Below, piece after piece: positions 25,649-39,491 of a stretch of DNA of 64,000 nt. The stretch is from Aminipila luticellarii. Lineage in GTDB: Bacteria; Bacillota; Clostridia; Peptostreptococcales; Anaerovoracaceae. Position numbers and translations under genes: made by a program. Positions within the stretch are counted from its first letter, which is position 1. Each line of letters opens with the position of its first letter. Under the pieces are notes generated by a model. The model was given only the letters and a program-made list of their open reading frames with translations. It made no database searches and was not told the origin of the DNA. The stretch is from contig NZ_CP035281.1 in the NCBI RefSeq assembly GCF_004103735.1, positions 2,542,001-2,606,000 of the forward strand. Direction: 5' to 3'.

Positions 25649-27874
25649 TTATAGTTCCCCATAAAACACAACTTTATTCTTACCGGTCTTTTTGGCTTGA
25701 TATAAAGCTTGATCTGCCCTTTGATATAATTCTTTGAAGCTATAGGTTTCATATCCAAACAGGGTCACTCCGATGCTCACCGATATGGCTTTCCACTTCT
25801 CATCCTCTTGTGCGATCTGCCTGATGACCTTATGGATTTTCTTGGCTAAATGTGCCGATTCGCTTTTACCCGTAATATTCTTAAAGAGAAATACAAACTC
25901 ATCTCCCCCCAGTCTGCCCACCAAATTGTCCTGCCCGGCAGCCAGTTCCAATTCCACAGAGATCCGCCTTAACAGCGCATCTCCCTCCGGGTGTCCATAG
26001 TGGTCATTAATACTTTTAAATCCATCCAGATCCATGATCATAAAGCTGTGAAGATCATGGCTGGGAACATTGGTATCCTGCAAGCTTATTTGATTGTCCA
26101 CGCTTATTTTTAACAGGAACTCCTTTACTTCGGATTCAATTTTTCGCCGATTAAACAACCCTGTCAAAGAATCTCTTTCCGCTTCATTTCGCAAAGTATT
26201 TTCCATTCTGCTCTTTTCTATATTTAAAAATTCAATCATTTTCATATTAGTGGCATACATCTTATTTTTCAGCAGGATGATATAAATCAGAATACCCATA
26301 ACTGCCGCTACCAAAACAATAATAGAGCCTAAAAAAAATATGGGGTTTGAATAATACAGTTTCCGGAACTTAGGCTGCTCATATACCACATAATTGCTTA
26401 AGATAATGTTGGATAACTCCATATCAGAAATGCAATGCAATCCTTTATTTAAAATATTTAGCAGTTCAATGTCCTCATTTTTTGAAACACCTAATGATAA
26501 ATCCTCCGAATACCCAATCAGATCCTGCCGGATCAGATTGACAAACTTAGGATTAGCCAAATAATAATTCGCAGCATAGGCATTGGCAATGGTCGCATCT
26601 GCCTCCCCTGAATTGACCGCCTCAAAGCAATCTTCCACCGTATCGTATTCTTTTACTTTATAATTCTTTAAAATATCTAAATAATAATCCTTTGGCATGG
26701 CGATCTGCTTGATGCCGTCAAAATTCCGATCTTTTGCCAGAACGCCCACCAAAGAAGCGTTAATACAGATACTGGAGGTATAAATTCCCCTCTGCTCCGA
26801 GATGTTATAGTCATGAGAGACCAGGCTGATCATATCGGCTTTCCCCGTCTTTACATCCTCCAAAGCCTCACTTAGATCTCCTGCTCTCACAAACTCAAAT
26901 TTTAGTCCGGTATACTTGGACAACAGATCAAATAAGTCCTTCGTGACCCCCTTGATGTCGCCTGTCTTTTCATCGTAATATTCAATAGGCTGCCAGCCTT
27001 GATCGTAGGCTACCTTTACCGTTCCTTTCTTTTTAATGTAACGAAGTTCTTCCACGGTGAAAGAAGGTGCTGCCATTTTTCCTTTGATAAAATATTTATT
27101 TTGTATTTGCATATCGTAAGAAGGATTGCTGTTTTTTATGTTTTGCATGGACTTGTTCAGCTCGTCCATCAAGGATTGATTTTTTTTATTAATCCCGTAA
27201 TACAGCGGATGCTCGTCCATCTTTCCAATGACTTTGCTGTATTTTTTATTCGTTTCAGCAGAGGTAAGAATTGCCTGAATCTCTCCCTGCTCCAGAGCAC
27301 GTTCCATATCTTTTAACGAATCATAATATTTTTTATGTAGCGTTATATGATTTTGTTTGGCATACTCATTCAAATATAGCTCTTGATAATCATTTTTCAA
27401 AATACCTACTGAAATTCCGTTCATTTTAGAAAAATCATCAAAATTCAAATTCATATTATTCATCGTTGTATATAGTTCGGTTTCAGAAACCCGGTTGGAC
27501 AAGTGAGAATAAATGATTTTATCAGACTTTAAGGCATTCTTATCCAGTCCGCCCACAATATCCACATCCCCTCTTTCCAGCATTTGAACGCATTCCTGGA
27601 AGGTTGCGATGATAAAAGTATAGTCCCATCCTGCAAACTGGGATATTTCTTGTAAGTAATCATATCCATATCCCGAATAGGTTCCATTTTTATCTGCCTC
27701 TTGATAGCCATCATACAGATAATATCCAACCCTTACAATTTTCCTTTCCGGATTACTTTTTACTTCTCCAAAGGAAGTCTGGGGCGGTGTAAAAAAAAGC
27801 ATTATTAATAAAGCTAAAAAAGCAATAGAAATCCTGACTGCAATTTCAATTACATGCTGATTACTCTTCACCAT
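25649..27874 (-). CDS. membrane diguanylate cyclase with two extracytoplasmic SBP domains
   Basis: A 741-residue sensor that should make cyclic di-GMP. An N-terminal anchor (about 10-30) leads to two solute-binding type 3 domains outside the membrane (about 45-265 and 280-505; the second starts KKGTVKVAYDQGWQPIEYY), then a membrane helix near 520-545, a short coiled linker, and a GGDEF domain (DSLTGLFNRR to the end) with intact LGGDEF. The inhibitory RxxD site upstream of GGDEF is not present. Amino acids or similar ligands are the likely input. Monocistronic, with a terminator behind it. Confidence 0.92.
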   Translation of the reverse strand: MVKSNQHVIEIAVRISIAFLALLIMLFFTPPQTSFGEVKSNPERKIVRVGYYLYDGYQEADKNGTYSGYGYDYLQEISQFAGWDYTFIIATFQECVQMLERGDVDIVGGLDKNALKSDKIIYSHLSNRVSETELYTTMNNMNLNFDDFSKMNGISVGILKNDYQELYLNEYAKQNHITLHKKYYDSLKDMERALEQGEIQAILTSAETNKKYSKVIGKMDEHPLYYGINKKNQSLMDELNKSMQNIKNSNPSYDMQIQNKYFIKGKMAAPSFTVEELRYIKKKGTVKVAYDQGWQPIEYYDEKTGDIKGVTKDLFDLLSKYTGLKFEFVRAGDLSEALEDVKTGKADMISLVSHDYNISEQRGIYTSSICINASLVGVLAKDRNFDGIKQIAMPKDYYLDILKNYKVKEYDTVEDCFEAVNSGEADATIANAYAANYYLANPKFVNLIRQDLIGYSEDLSLGVSKNEDIELLNILNKGLHCISDMELSNIILSNYVVYEQPKFRKLYYSNPIFFLGSIIVLVAAVMGILIYIILLKNKMYATNMKMIEFLNIEKSRMENTLRNEAERDSLTGLFNRRKIESEVKEFLLKISVDNQISLQDTNVPSHDLHSFMIMDLDGFKSINDHYGHPEGDALLRRISVELELAAGQDNLVGRLGGDEFVFLFKNITGKSESAHLAKKIHKVIRQIAQEDEKWKAISVSIGVTLFGYETYSFKELYQRADQALYQAKKTGKNKVVFYGEL

Positions 27875-27988
27875 AATATTGCTTCTCCCTTAATTTTAAA
27901 TTTACCTATAGTATAGTAAAAATTCCGACAACTTTCTACCTGATTTTGGAATTTTCAAAAATTAATTGGAAGGTATTTAAAAAATAAG

Positions 27989-28026
27989 TAAAAAAAATAG
28001 GTGGATTAAAATCCACCTGTTTTTTT
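27989..28026 (-). terminator. terminator of the ATP synthase operon
   Basis: AGGTGGAT (27999-28006) pairs with ATCCACCT (28011-28018), followed on the minus strand by a run of T residues. It overlaps the atpC stop region. Confidence 0.85.
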
Positions 28027-28459
28027 ATCGTTTTCGTCTGGCTCCGTTTTCTGCCAGATTCATTCTGCTGATCTGTTTTAGCAGACTGACTTGCGCTCTG
28101 GCGATCTCGTCTGCGCCTGCATTCGTACAATCATGGCATTCCAGCCACTTTTCTACGGTTTCTTTCCTCTTCTTAGCCCTTGCTACATCTATTTCTTCAT
28201 CCCATTCAGCCGCATCTGTATATATGACAAAATTTTCTTTTATGTCAATATATCCGCCGGCTATGGTTGCCGCCTTAAATTCAGTAGAGCCTTCTTCCTT
28301 AATCAGCATAATGCCGATATCGAGGAGCTTACACGCCCAGGTATGATCTGCCATAAATCCTTCTTCACCTGTTAGGGTTCGGACTATAACCATCTCAACC
28401 TTATCTTTATAGAATAGTTTTGAAGGTGTTATAACTTCAAGTTGGACACTCTTAGCCAT
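28025..28459 (-). CDS. atpC: ATP synthase F1 epsilon subunit
   Basis: The epsilon subunit links the c ring and gamma and can inhibit hydrolysis. The 144 residues comprise the N-terminal beta-sandwich (LEVITPSKLFYKDKVEMV, LTGEEGFMADHTW) and a C-terminal helical part rich in Lys and Arg. It is the last gene of the operon, 27 bases after atpD. Confidence 0.93.
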   Translation of the reverse strand: MAKSVQLEVITPSKLFYKDKVEMVIVRTLTGEEGFMADHTWACKLLDIGIMLIKEEGSTEFKAATIAGGYIDIKENFVIYTDAAEWDEEIDVARAKKRKETVEKWLECHDCTNAGADEIARAQVSLLKQISRMNLAENGARRKR

Positions 28460-28486
28460 TTTCTTATCTCCCTTCCCGGCGAAAAA

Positions 28487-30783
<2,297 letters not shown>

Positions 30784-30799
30784 TTTTTCCTCCTATACT

Positions 30800-30878
30800 A
30801 GACTGTCTCCATTACGAAATAATTCGAGACAGTCTGATGCAGTAGCTTCACAAATCTAAGATTTAAAGAAGCTGCTGC
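30800..30878. repeat. two adjacent hairpins in the atpA-atpG spacer
   Basis: AGACTGTCTC/GAGACAGTCT (30800-30809, 30825-30834) is a perfect 10-base-pair stem; GCAGTAGCTTC/GAAGCTGCTGC (30839-30849, 30868-30878) is an 11-base-pair stem with one mismatch. Neither has a T run, so they look like RNA-stability or processing elements and not terminators. Confidence 0.8.
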
Positions 30879-30890
30879 TATTGACATGCC

Positions 30891-32936
<2,046 letters not shown>

Positions 32937-32949
<13 letters not shown>

Positions 32950-33443
32950 TTCGCCGCACCTACCTGTTCAACGATACTATCAATTAAATGCTCCTGACCT
33001 TCCAATTCCAAGTCTTTCTCCAGAATCTTCTCAGCAGCAAGCAGTGCCATAGCAGCGACCTGAGACTTCATTTCTGCTAAAGCTTTCGCCTTCTGGCGTT
33101 CCACTTCACTTTCTGCACGAAGTTTTAATTCTGCTGCTTTTGCATTTGCTTCATTAATAATATCACTTGCTTGAACTTCAGCTTTTGCCTTTGCATTTTT
33201 AATGATTTCTCTACCTTCTTGTTCAACATTTGAAATGCGCTTGTTGTATTCATCCATTTTCTCGTCAGCTCTTCTGTTTGTGTCTGCTGCATGATCAAAG
33301 GAATCTTGAATAGTCTGCTTTCTGTTTTCAAGCATTTCAATAAACGGTTTGTATAAGAACTTTGCCAACACGGTCACAAGGATTAAGAAGTTTACAATAG
33401 CAAAGATAATCTCTGATAAGTTTATACCTAATGCTTCAGCCAT
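32937..33443 (-). CDS. atpF: ATP synthase Fo b subunit
   Basis: The peripheral stalk, 168 residues: one N-terminal membrane helix (about residues 10-30) followed by a long charged coiled coil (ENRKQTIQDSFDHAADTN onward). A single b gene is present, so the stalk is a homodimer. Confidence 0.94.
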
Positions 33444-33488
33444 AAATAAACCCTCCCTGCGTTCGACTCGTTGTCTTTAACAAAACAA

Positions 33489-33740
<252 letters not shown>

Positions 33741-33846
33741 TCAGCCGTATGTTTTTAAATCTATATATATTTTACTGTGGGTCTTTAAAACCTCCAGCTA
33801 AAATAGATATCTTAAATAGTAGAAAGAATTTGAATCACTTTTATAC

Positions 33847-34539
33847 TTATACATTCTGTGCTGCCAAACGTTCATGTTCCTCAGCACCATGCTCTGCCGC
33901 CTCTGAAATATAAACGCCTGCCAGTAAGGCAAATACCATGGCCTGAATCAGTCCCATCAGCACACTGAATATCTGCATAATAACAGGGAGACCAATCGGT
34001 ACCATACCAAAAAATACATTGGTTACGGATTCTTCACCGAAAATGTTTCCGTAAAGTCGTATTGTAAGAGATACCGGCTTTACAAGATCCTCCAGCAACA
34101 TCAGCGGAAATAGTACCGCAATTGGCTGAAGCAGATGCTTATAGTACTTCAAGCCATGAGTTTCTTTGATTCCGACATACTGTATGCTGCAAAATACAAT
34201 CAGCGCCAAGGCTAATGGAAAGTTAATGGAACTAGTAGGTGCTTTCAGACCCGGCAGTTCTCCCGAAAGAGGAAGCAGACCTGAATAGTTGCATATCAGC
34301 ACATAAATAAACAAGGTTGCTACCAGCGGAAAATATTTACGTCCCGCATACTCACCCATTAAATCTCGGAAAAAATGATCCAGACCATCTACGATGATTT
34401 CCATCACATTTTGAAGACCCGATGGAATCATTTCCATGTGCCTTCCCGCTAAAATAGCTAAAAAGCAGAGAATCAGCGTGATAACCGTGCTGGTTATCAT
34501 GGCGTTCGTAACTCCCATTGAATTTAACATTTCTATCAT
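33847..34539 (-). CDS. atpB: ATP synthase Fo a subunit
   Basis: Stator ion-channel subunit, 230 residues with five to six membrane helices. The essential Arg lies in VKPVSLTIRLYGNIFGEE, and the last helix holds QAMVFALLAGVYISEA. Preceded by atpI and followed by atpE. Confidence 0.95.
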   Translation of the reverse strand: MIEMLNSMGVTNAMITSTVITLILCFLAILAGRHMEMIPSGLQNVMEIIVDGLDHFFRDLMGEYAGRKYFPLVATLFIYVLICNYSGLLPLSGELPGLKAPTSSINFPLALALIVFCSIQYVGIKETHGLKYYKHLLQPIAVLFPLMLLEDLVKPVSLTIRLYGNIFGEESVTNVFFGMVPIGLPVIMQIFSVLMGLIQAMVFALLAGVYISEAAEHGAEEHERLAAQNV

Positions 34540-34606
34540 TTTTGCTTCCTCCTAAATGCAATTTTGATCTATTTATATAACATATATTTTATAAATTCTG
34601 CTTCTT

Positions 34607-34909
34607 TTATAATTTTGTTTTTTCCATCAACTTCTGTAATGAGAAAATTTTTCCTGTAAGAGCCAAGGAAAATGCAGTTCCTATTATTAAAGCAACAAAA
34701 TCAAATGGAATTCTGTTTCGAATCAGGAAAGTAATCAGCAACACCACTACATTCGTGACGTAGCTTATTCCCATTCTCGTCGTCACTGCTCCCATCGTAA
34801 TGGTATTGTCTGTTTCTTTAACTAATTTTCTCCAAAGAAAAATGTATTTTAAAAATCCAGCCAACCCGCCATATAAAATACCAACTATGGCACCTATCAC
34901 ATATTCCAA
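34607..34909 (-). CDS. atpI: ATP synthase subunit I-like membrane protein
   Basis: A 100-residue protein with hydrophobic stretches near residues 5-25, 48-65 and 68-88, at the head of the operon where atpI is expected. AtpI helps assemble the c ring. Family assignment rests on position and topology more than on strong motifs. Confidence 0.7.
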   Translation of the reverse strand: MEYVIGAIVGILYGGLAGFLKYIFLWRKLVKETDNTITMGAVTTRMGISYVTNVVVLLITFLIRNRIPFDFVALIIGTAFSLALTGKIFSLQKLMEKTKL

Positions 34910-34970
34910 TCTAACAAACCTCTCTCATTGTAAACAAACTGTTCCAACGTACGATTTTATAACAATGACT

Positions 34971-34998
34971 TTATTATACTCTGAATTTTTCTGTTGTA
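34971..34998 (-). promoter_or_regulatory. atp operon promoter
   Basis: On the minus strand TTTACA (34993-34998), 16 bases, TATAAT (34971-34976). It leaves a leader of about 60 bases before atpI. Confidence 0.65.
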
Positions 34999-35044
34999 AA
35001 GAATTGTTGTTTTAAAAATTTTCACGTCCTGTCCGATTTTGTCG

Positions 35045-35076
35045 AAAAAAAGCCCATAATGACTGAAATTACTGGG
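35045..35076 (-). terminator. terminator downstream of the MATE gene
   Basis: CCCA-TAAT pairs with ATTATGGG (one G bulge), followed on the minus strand by CTTTTTTT. It separates the MATE transcript from the atp promoter about 50 bases further on. Confidence 0.75.
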
Positions 35077-35184
35077 TTGTATTTGTCATTATCGTTTATT
35101 TTTATAAAACCATTTAAAAAAACTATTATAAGCAACTTAGTATTTTTATGCAGTTTTATCCGTGCTTATCGCAACAAATTTGTC

Positions 35185-35301
35185 CTACCGATAAATTGCT
35201 CTTCCTTGGAATCCTCCAGAAGACAGTACTTTGCCTTTAGTATTTGATGAATTTTTATAATCATTCCTGATTATGAAAATTTTTCTTTTAGTCCACTCCA
35301 T
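35185..35301 (-). CDS. possible 38-residue small protein after the MATE gene
   Basis: An ATG at 35299-35301 opens 38 codons ending in TAG. AGGAGA lies 8 bases upstream and overlaps the MATE stop, and a terminator follows, so the reading frame sits in a believable translated position. The product is basic, begins MEWTKRKIFIIRND, and has no membrane segment or recognised family. It may equally be chance. The rest of the 404-base gap holds the terminator at 35045-35076 and the atp promoter. Confidence 0.3.
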   Translation of the reverse strand: MEWTKRKIFIIRNDYKNSSNTKGKVLSSGGFQGRAIYR

Positions 35302-35313
35302 TGAACAGATCTC

Positions 35314-36642
35314 CTAATCCGGTACGGCGATGTCCTGTATCACATTCCTTGCCCATTTTTTAGATCGAAATCTTTTTACTAATATAAAAGATTTAATGAC
35401 ATCTTCCATCTTAACAAAGAATACCGCCCAATAAATCGGCAGATGCAGTGCCAGTGCCGTAATAAATGCGGTGGGTACGGCGTACAGCCAGATGGTTCCC
35501 GTCTCTGCGGCCATGGCAAAAATCGTATCTCCGCCGGAACGCAGAATCCCCGTTACGCTGATTCCGTTATATACAGTCAGCCACATAAAAGCCCCATATA
35601 TGATAAGAATATAAAAAGCATATTTCTGGCCTTCCGGAGTCAGTTCAAACAATCCTATGATGAATTTTGAACTGATTATCAGTGCGCCGCCGGAAACAAG
35701 ACCCAAAACGATACCGACCCGCAGAAGCTTTCTGCCAAGCTCATACGCGAAATCCAGCTTTCCCTCGCCAAGCTTCTGTCCAACGAGAATCAGCGTAGCA
35801 TCCCCAATGCTGAAAGCTGCCAGCGTAAACAAATTATTGATTACATTGCTTGCCTGCACAGCCGCATATTCAGTCACACCTACCCGGGCATACGCCGCCA
35901 CATACATGGAAGTGCCTACACTCCAAAAGGTTTCATTCATCGTAGTTGGAATCGCATTTCTTATGATCCTTCCCACCAGCTCTCTGCTCCATCCAAAATG
36001 CTCGGAGAAACGACCCGCCACTATATTCCTTTTACCAAATACGGCAAAAAGAATCAAACACAGCTCAAAGCATCTGGCAATCAAGGTTCCTAAAGCGGAG
36101 CCGATTACGCCCAGTTCCGGTGCTCCAAACTTTCCAAAAATAAAGATATAGTTCAAAAAGGCATTCGCACTAAAGACGAATAGGCTAATATAAAGCGGTA
36201 TCTTAGTCTGCTGAGTCGTTCTGAGTGCCGCCGTAAAGGGCACGGTGATACTGATGGTCAGAAAGGTAAAGGATCCTGTGCGGATATAGCCTGTACCCAG
36301 CTCAATCAGTTCGGGAATATCGGTAAACAGCCGCATGACTTTCTGCGGAAAAAACATAGCCACTGTAAAGAATATAACACTTATGGAAAAGCATACACAA
36401 ATAGCAAAGCCTGTGGTCTTCTTGATGCTTGCCAGGTCCTTCACGCCCCAGAACTGCGCCATAAAGGTCGACACCCCACTGGTAAACCCAAACATAACAA
36501 TCCAGTGTATAAAATAAATCTGTATGGCTATGCCTACTGCCGCCAGCTCTTTTTCCCCCAAGCTTCCGACCATTAAATTGTCGATCAGGCTGAGAGAGGA
36601 AGAAATCAGGCTCTGCATGGCTATGGGCAGAGCGATGACCAC
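35314..36642 (-). CDS. MATE-family efflux transporter
   Basis: A twelve-helix multidrug/Na+ or H+ antiporter of the MATE family; 442 residues, with the N-terminal LIDNLMVGSLGEKELAAVG motif and the internal repeat SVGTSMYVAAYARVGVTEYAA. The start is unclear: GTG at 36642 is the first usual codon, but the in-frame sequence reads on upstream through about 18 more codons to the wecB end without any ATG, and homologues usually have 8-12 residues before ALPI. A rare ATT start near 36672 is possible. Confidence 0.88.
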   Translation of the reverse strand: MVIALPIAMQSLISSSLSLIDNLMVGSLGEKELAAVGIAIQIYFIHWIVMFGFTSGVSTFMAQFWGVKDLASIKKTTGFAICVCFSISVIFFTVAMFFPQKVMRLFTDIPELIELGTGYIRTGSFTFLTISITVPFTAALRTTQQTKIPLYISLFVFSANAFLNYIFIFGKFGAPELGVIGSALGTLIARCFELCLILFAVFGKRNIVAGRFSEHFGWSRELVGRIIRNAIPTTMNETFWSVGTSMYVAAYARVGVTEYAAVQASNVINNLFTLAAFSIGDATLILVGQKLGEGKLDFAYELGRKLLRVGIVLGLVSGGALIISSKFIIGLFELTPEGQKYAFYILIIYGAFMWLTVYNGISVTGILRSGGDTIFAMAAETGTIWLYAVPTAFITALALHLPIYWAVFFVKMEDVIKSFILVKRFRSKKWARNVIQDIAVPD

Positions 36643-36677
36643 CAGCTTTTTTAATACGTATTTATTTTCAATCGTTA

Positions 36678-37784
36678 CTAAAGTTTCTTCTTTAATATCT
36701 CAACAATCCTTTCGCAAGCATGACCGTCTCCGTAAGGGTTTACCGCATGGGCCATGGCATCGTAAGCATTCTTGTCTGTCAGCAGTTCTTTGGACAGGCT
36801 ATAGATTGCTTCCATTTCAACACCGGCCAGTTTTACCGTTCCCGCCTCAACAGCTTCCGGCCTTTCGGTTTCTTTTCTTACGACCAGCACCGGCTTTCCA
36901 AGGGAAGGGGCTTCCTCCTGAATTCCACCGGAATCCGTAATGATCAGATAAGATTTGGCCATAAGATTTTGAAAAGGCTGATATTGAAGCGGGTCAATCA
37001 AATGCACTCTGTCCATTCCATTTAAGATCTTATTGGCGGTTTCCCGAACCTTTGGATTCATATGCATCGGATAAATAATCTCCACATCTTCAAAATCCTC
37101 GGCAATCTTTCGAATCGCTCCGAAAATATGTTCCATATTTTCCCCTAAATTTTCTCTTCGGTGACAAGTCACCGTAATAATCCGCCTGTTTTCAAAATCA
37201 ATCGCCTTAAGTGTCTCCTCTTCAAACTCATACGGTTTGTCCACCACCTGAAAAAGTGCGTCAATGACCGTATTTCCCGTAATGTAAATCTGGTCATCTG
37301 ACACGCCTTCTTTTAAAAGGTTCACCCGGTTTCTCTCCGTAGGAGAAAAGTGAAAATCTGCGATATGGCCGGTCAAGACTCGGTTCATTTCCTCTGGATA
37401 AGGAGAATACTTGTCGTAGGTCCGAAGTCCTGCTTCTACATGCCCCACCTTGATCTGCTGATAAAAGCTGGCGAGCGCGGCCGCAAAAGTCGTCGTCGTA
37501 TCTCCGTGTACCAGAACCACATCTGGTTTTTCTTTTTTCAAGACTTCCTCCAGTCCAATCAGCACATTGGATGTGATCTGGCTGATGGTCTGGTTCTGTT
37601 TCATGATATTCAAATCATAATCAGGTGTCAGCTGAAACAGTTCCAATACCTGATCCAGCATTTCCCGGTGCTGGGCCGTTACACAGAGCACAGATTCTAT
37701 GCCTTCTGCTTCATTCAGTTTTTTTACTAAAGGAGCCATCTTTATAGCTTCCGGTCTCGTTCCAAAGACAGTCATTACTTTCAT
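36678..37784 (-). CDS. wecB: UDP-N-acetylglucosamine 2-epimerase (non-hydrolysing)
   Basis: Converts UDP-GlcNAc to UDP-ManNAc for cell-wall polymers. The 368 residues open with VFGTRPEAIKMAPL and include GDTTTTFAAALASF, HVEAGLRTYD and DSGGIQEEAPSLGKPVL, all signature segments. It follows the tagO-like gene by 12 bases; together they start wall teichoic acid or a similar polysaccharide. Confidence 0.95.
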   Translation of the reverse strand: MKVMTVFGTRPEAIKMAPLVKKLNEAEGIESVLCVTAQHREMLDQVLELFQLTPDYDLNIMKQNQTISQITSNVLIGLEEVLKKEKPDVVLVHGDTTTTFAAALASFYQQIKVGHVEAGLRTYDKYSPYPEEMNRVLTGHIADFHFSPTERNRVNLLKEGVSDDQIYITGNTVIDALFQVVDKPYEFEEETLKAIDFENRRIITVTCHRRENLGENMEHIFGAIRKIAEDFEDVEIIYPMHMNPKVRETANKILNGMDRVHLIDPLQYQPFQNLMAKSYLIITDSGGIQEEAPSLGKPVLVVRKETERPEAVEAGTVKLAGVEMEAIYSLSKELLTDKNAYDAMAHAVNPYGDGHACERIVEILKKKL

Positions 37785-37796
37785 CGTTACACACTC

Positions 37797-38969
37797 CTAT
37801 TCTTTTTTCGGGTCCGAATTTTTTTGTTTCTTTTCCATCTTATTCTGCTGTTTTTCTTCATGAGCGATATTTACCGCCTTGATCTGCAATCTCCAGTTGT
37901 TTGCGTCTGTCAGAAATACATAGATATACATGGCGGCAATACCGATGAGTCCGGCTGTCTCTACAAATAAGTCCCGGCTGAACAGCACCGCTGCCACGCC
38001 CATGATACCACTTATTCCATATAAGGTAAGAACCGTCCTCCTCTGCCCCATGCCGGAGGCCATCAGGCGATGGTGAAGATGTCCCTTATCCGCTTCCATA
38101 ATGGGTCTGTGATTCACCAATCTTCTAAAGATGGCAAATGCCGTATCAAAAATCGGCAGCCCCAGAACCAGTACCGGAACAATAACAGCCATAATCGTCG
38201 CCCCTTTCACAGGCCCCACGATGGAAAGGGTGGCCAGCATGTATCCCAAGAACAGCGAACCGCCGTCTCCCATAAAGATTTTAGCCGGGTGAAAGTTATA
38301 CGGCAAAAATCCCAGTGCACTTCCGGCCAAAGCCAGCATGGCAAGCGCCGGTAAATACGAGCCGTGAATGTATGCTGTATAAGCCAGACACAGGGAGGAA
38401 ATGCAGGCTACTCCCGAAGCCAGTCCATCCAATCCGTCAATCAAGTTGACCGTATTGGTTATTCCTACAATCCAGATAATCGTTATGAAAAAGCATATCA
38501 CTCCTGCGAAATAGCTGTGGGTATCTCCAAAAGATGCGCCAAAATGATTGGTGACGAATTCAATCCTTGCCCCAAATGCGTAAGGAACACATGCAATCAG
38601 AGTTTGTCCTAAAAATTTAACTTTTGCGGGCAGTCCTTTCAAGTCATCTATAATGCCAAGTATATAAATCAGCACACCGCCCAGAAGAACGCCCGGCATA
38701 CTTTCTACAGGCTGTTCCAATATGACCGCACCCATTTGCTTGAAATTCTCTGCCAGCATGGGCCAACCACACCACGTAATCCAGGATACGGCTGACATAG
38801 CTCCTATAAATATTGCTAATCCGCCAAATCGCGGCATCGGCTTCGTGTGCATCCTTCTTGCGTCTTTCGGTATATCTACCGCTCCAATCACAGGAGCCAG
38901 CTTAATCGCTACCGGCGTGAAAATAATTGACAGCGCAAAGGCTGTTAAAAATGCAATCCAAAAAACCAT
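37797..38969 (-). CDS. undecaprenyl-phosphate GlcNAc-1-phosphate transferase (MraY/WecA family)
   Basis: A 390-residue membrane enzyme that loads GlcNAc-1-phosphate onto undecaprenyl phosphate. About eleven membrane helices are apparent, with conserved cytoplasmic motifs GIIDDLKGLP, NLIDGLDGLASG, GDGGSLFLGYM and KGHLHHRLMASG. The last 30 residues are a Lys-rich tail. Paired with wecB, it likely acts as TagO in wall polymer synthesis. Confidence 0.92.
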   Translation of the reverse strand: MVFWIAFLTAFALSIIFTPVAIKLAPVIGAVDIPKDARRMHTKPMPRFGGLAIFIGAMSAVSWITWCGWPMLAENFKQMGAVILEQPVESMPGVLLGGVLIYILGIIDDLKGLPAKVKFLGQTLIACVPYAFGARIEFVTNHFGASFGDTHSYFAGVICFFITIIWIVGITNTVNLIDGLDGLASGVACISSLCLAYTAYIHGSYLPALAMLALAGSALGFLPYNFHPAKIFMGDGGSLFLGYMLATLSIVGPVKGATIMAVIVPVLVLGLPIFDTAFAIFRRLVNHRPIMEADKGHLHHRLMASGMGQRRTVLTLYGISGIMGVAAVLFSRDLFVETAGLIGIAAMYIYVFLTDANNWRLQIKAVNIAHEEKQQNKMEKKQKNSDPKKE

Positions 38970-38976
38970 AATAAAT

Positions 38977-39426
38977 TTAATCCCCTATCTTTTCTATTTT
39001 AAGTCCTGCCTCTTTCAGTATTTCTATGGATAATTCGTCAGGATATCCTTCTTTAACAACTATTCTTTCAATACCCGCATTGATAATCATTTTTGCACAG
39101 ATCACGCAGGGCTGGTGTGTAATATATATGGTAGCCCCTTCGATGCTCTGTCCGAGGGTTGCTGCCTGTATGATGGCATTCTGTTCTGCGTGGAGAGCCA
39201 TACACAGCTCGTGCCGTTCTCCGGAAGGCACATGCAGTTTTTCCCTCAGGCATCCGCCCCGTTCCTCGCAATGCCTGATACCTCTGGGCGCGCCATTATA
39301 GCCCGTTGCCACAATATGCTTATCGCATATAATAGCCGCACCGACCTGTCTTCTTAAGCAAGTAGAACGCTGTGCTGTCAATACAGCTATCCCCATAAAA
39401 TATTCATCCCAGCTGGGTCTTTTCAT
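38977..39426 (-). CDS. dCMP deaminase (ComEB-like)
   Basis: Zinc-dependent cytidine/deoxycytidylate deaminase-family enzyme of 149 residues. The Zn ligands and catalytic Glu are in LHAEQNAI and [19 protein letters not shown] is the dCMP-deaminase signature. It probably turns dCMP into dUMP for dTMP synthesis. The second ATG (39426) is chosen because it stands 8 bases after GGAGG; the first is too close. Confidence 0.92.
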   Translation of the reverse strand: MKRPSWDEYFMGIAVLTAQRSTCLRRQVGAAIICDKHIVATGYNGAPRGIRHCEERGGCLREKLHVPSGERHELCMALHAEQNAIIQAATLGQSIEGATIYITHQPCVICAKMIINAGIERIVVKEGYPDELSIEILKEAGLKIEKIGD

Positions 39427-39491
39427 CCTCATTTCCTCCAGAAATCTGCTGCGTTTAAAAAAATGAATTTTGTCCTAATCTATTTATTGTA

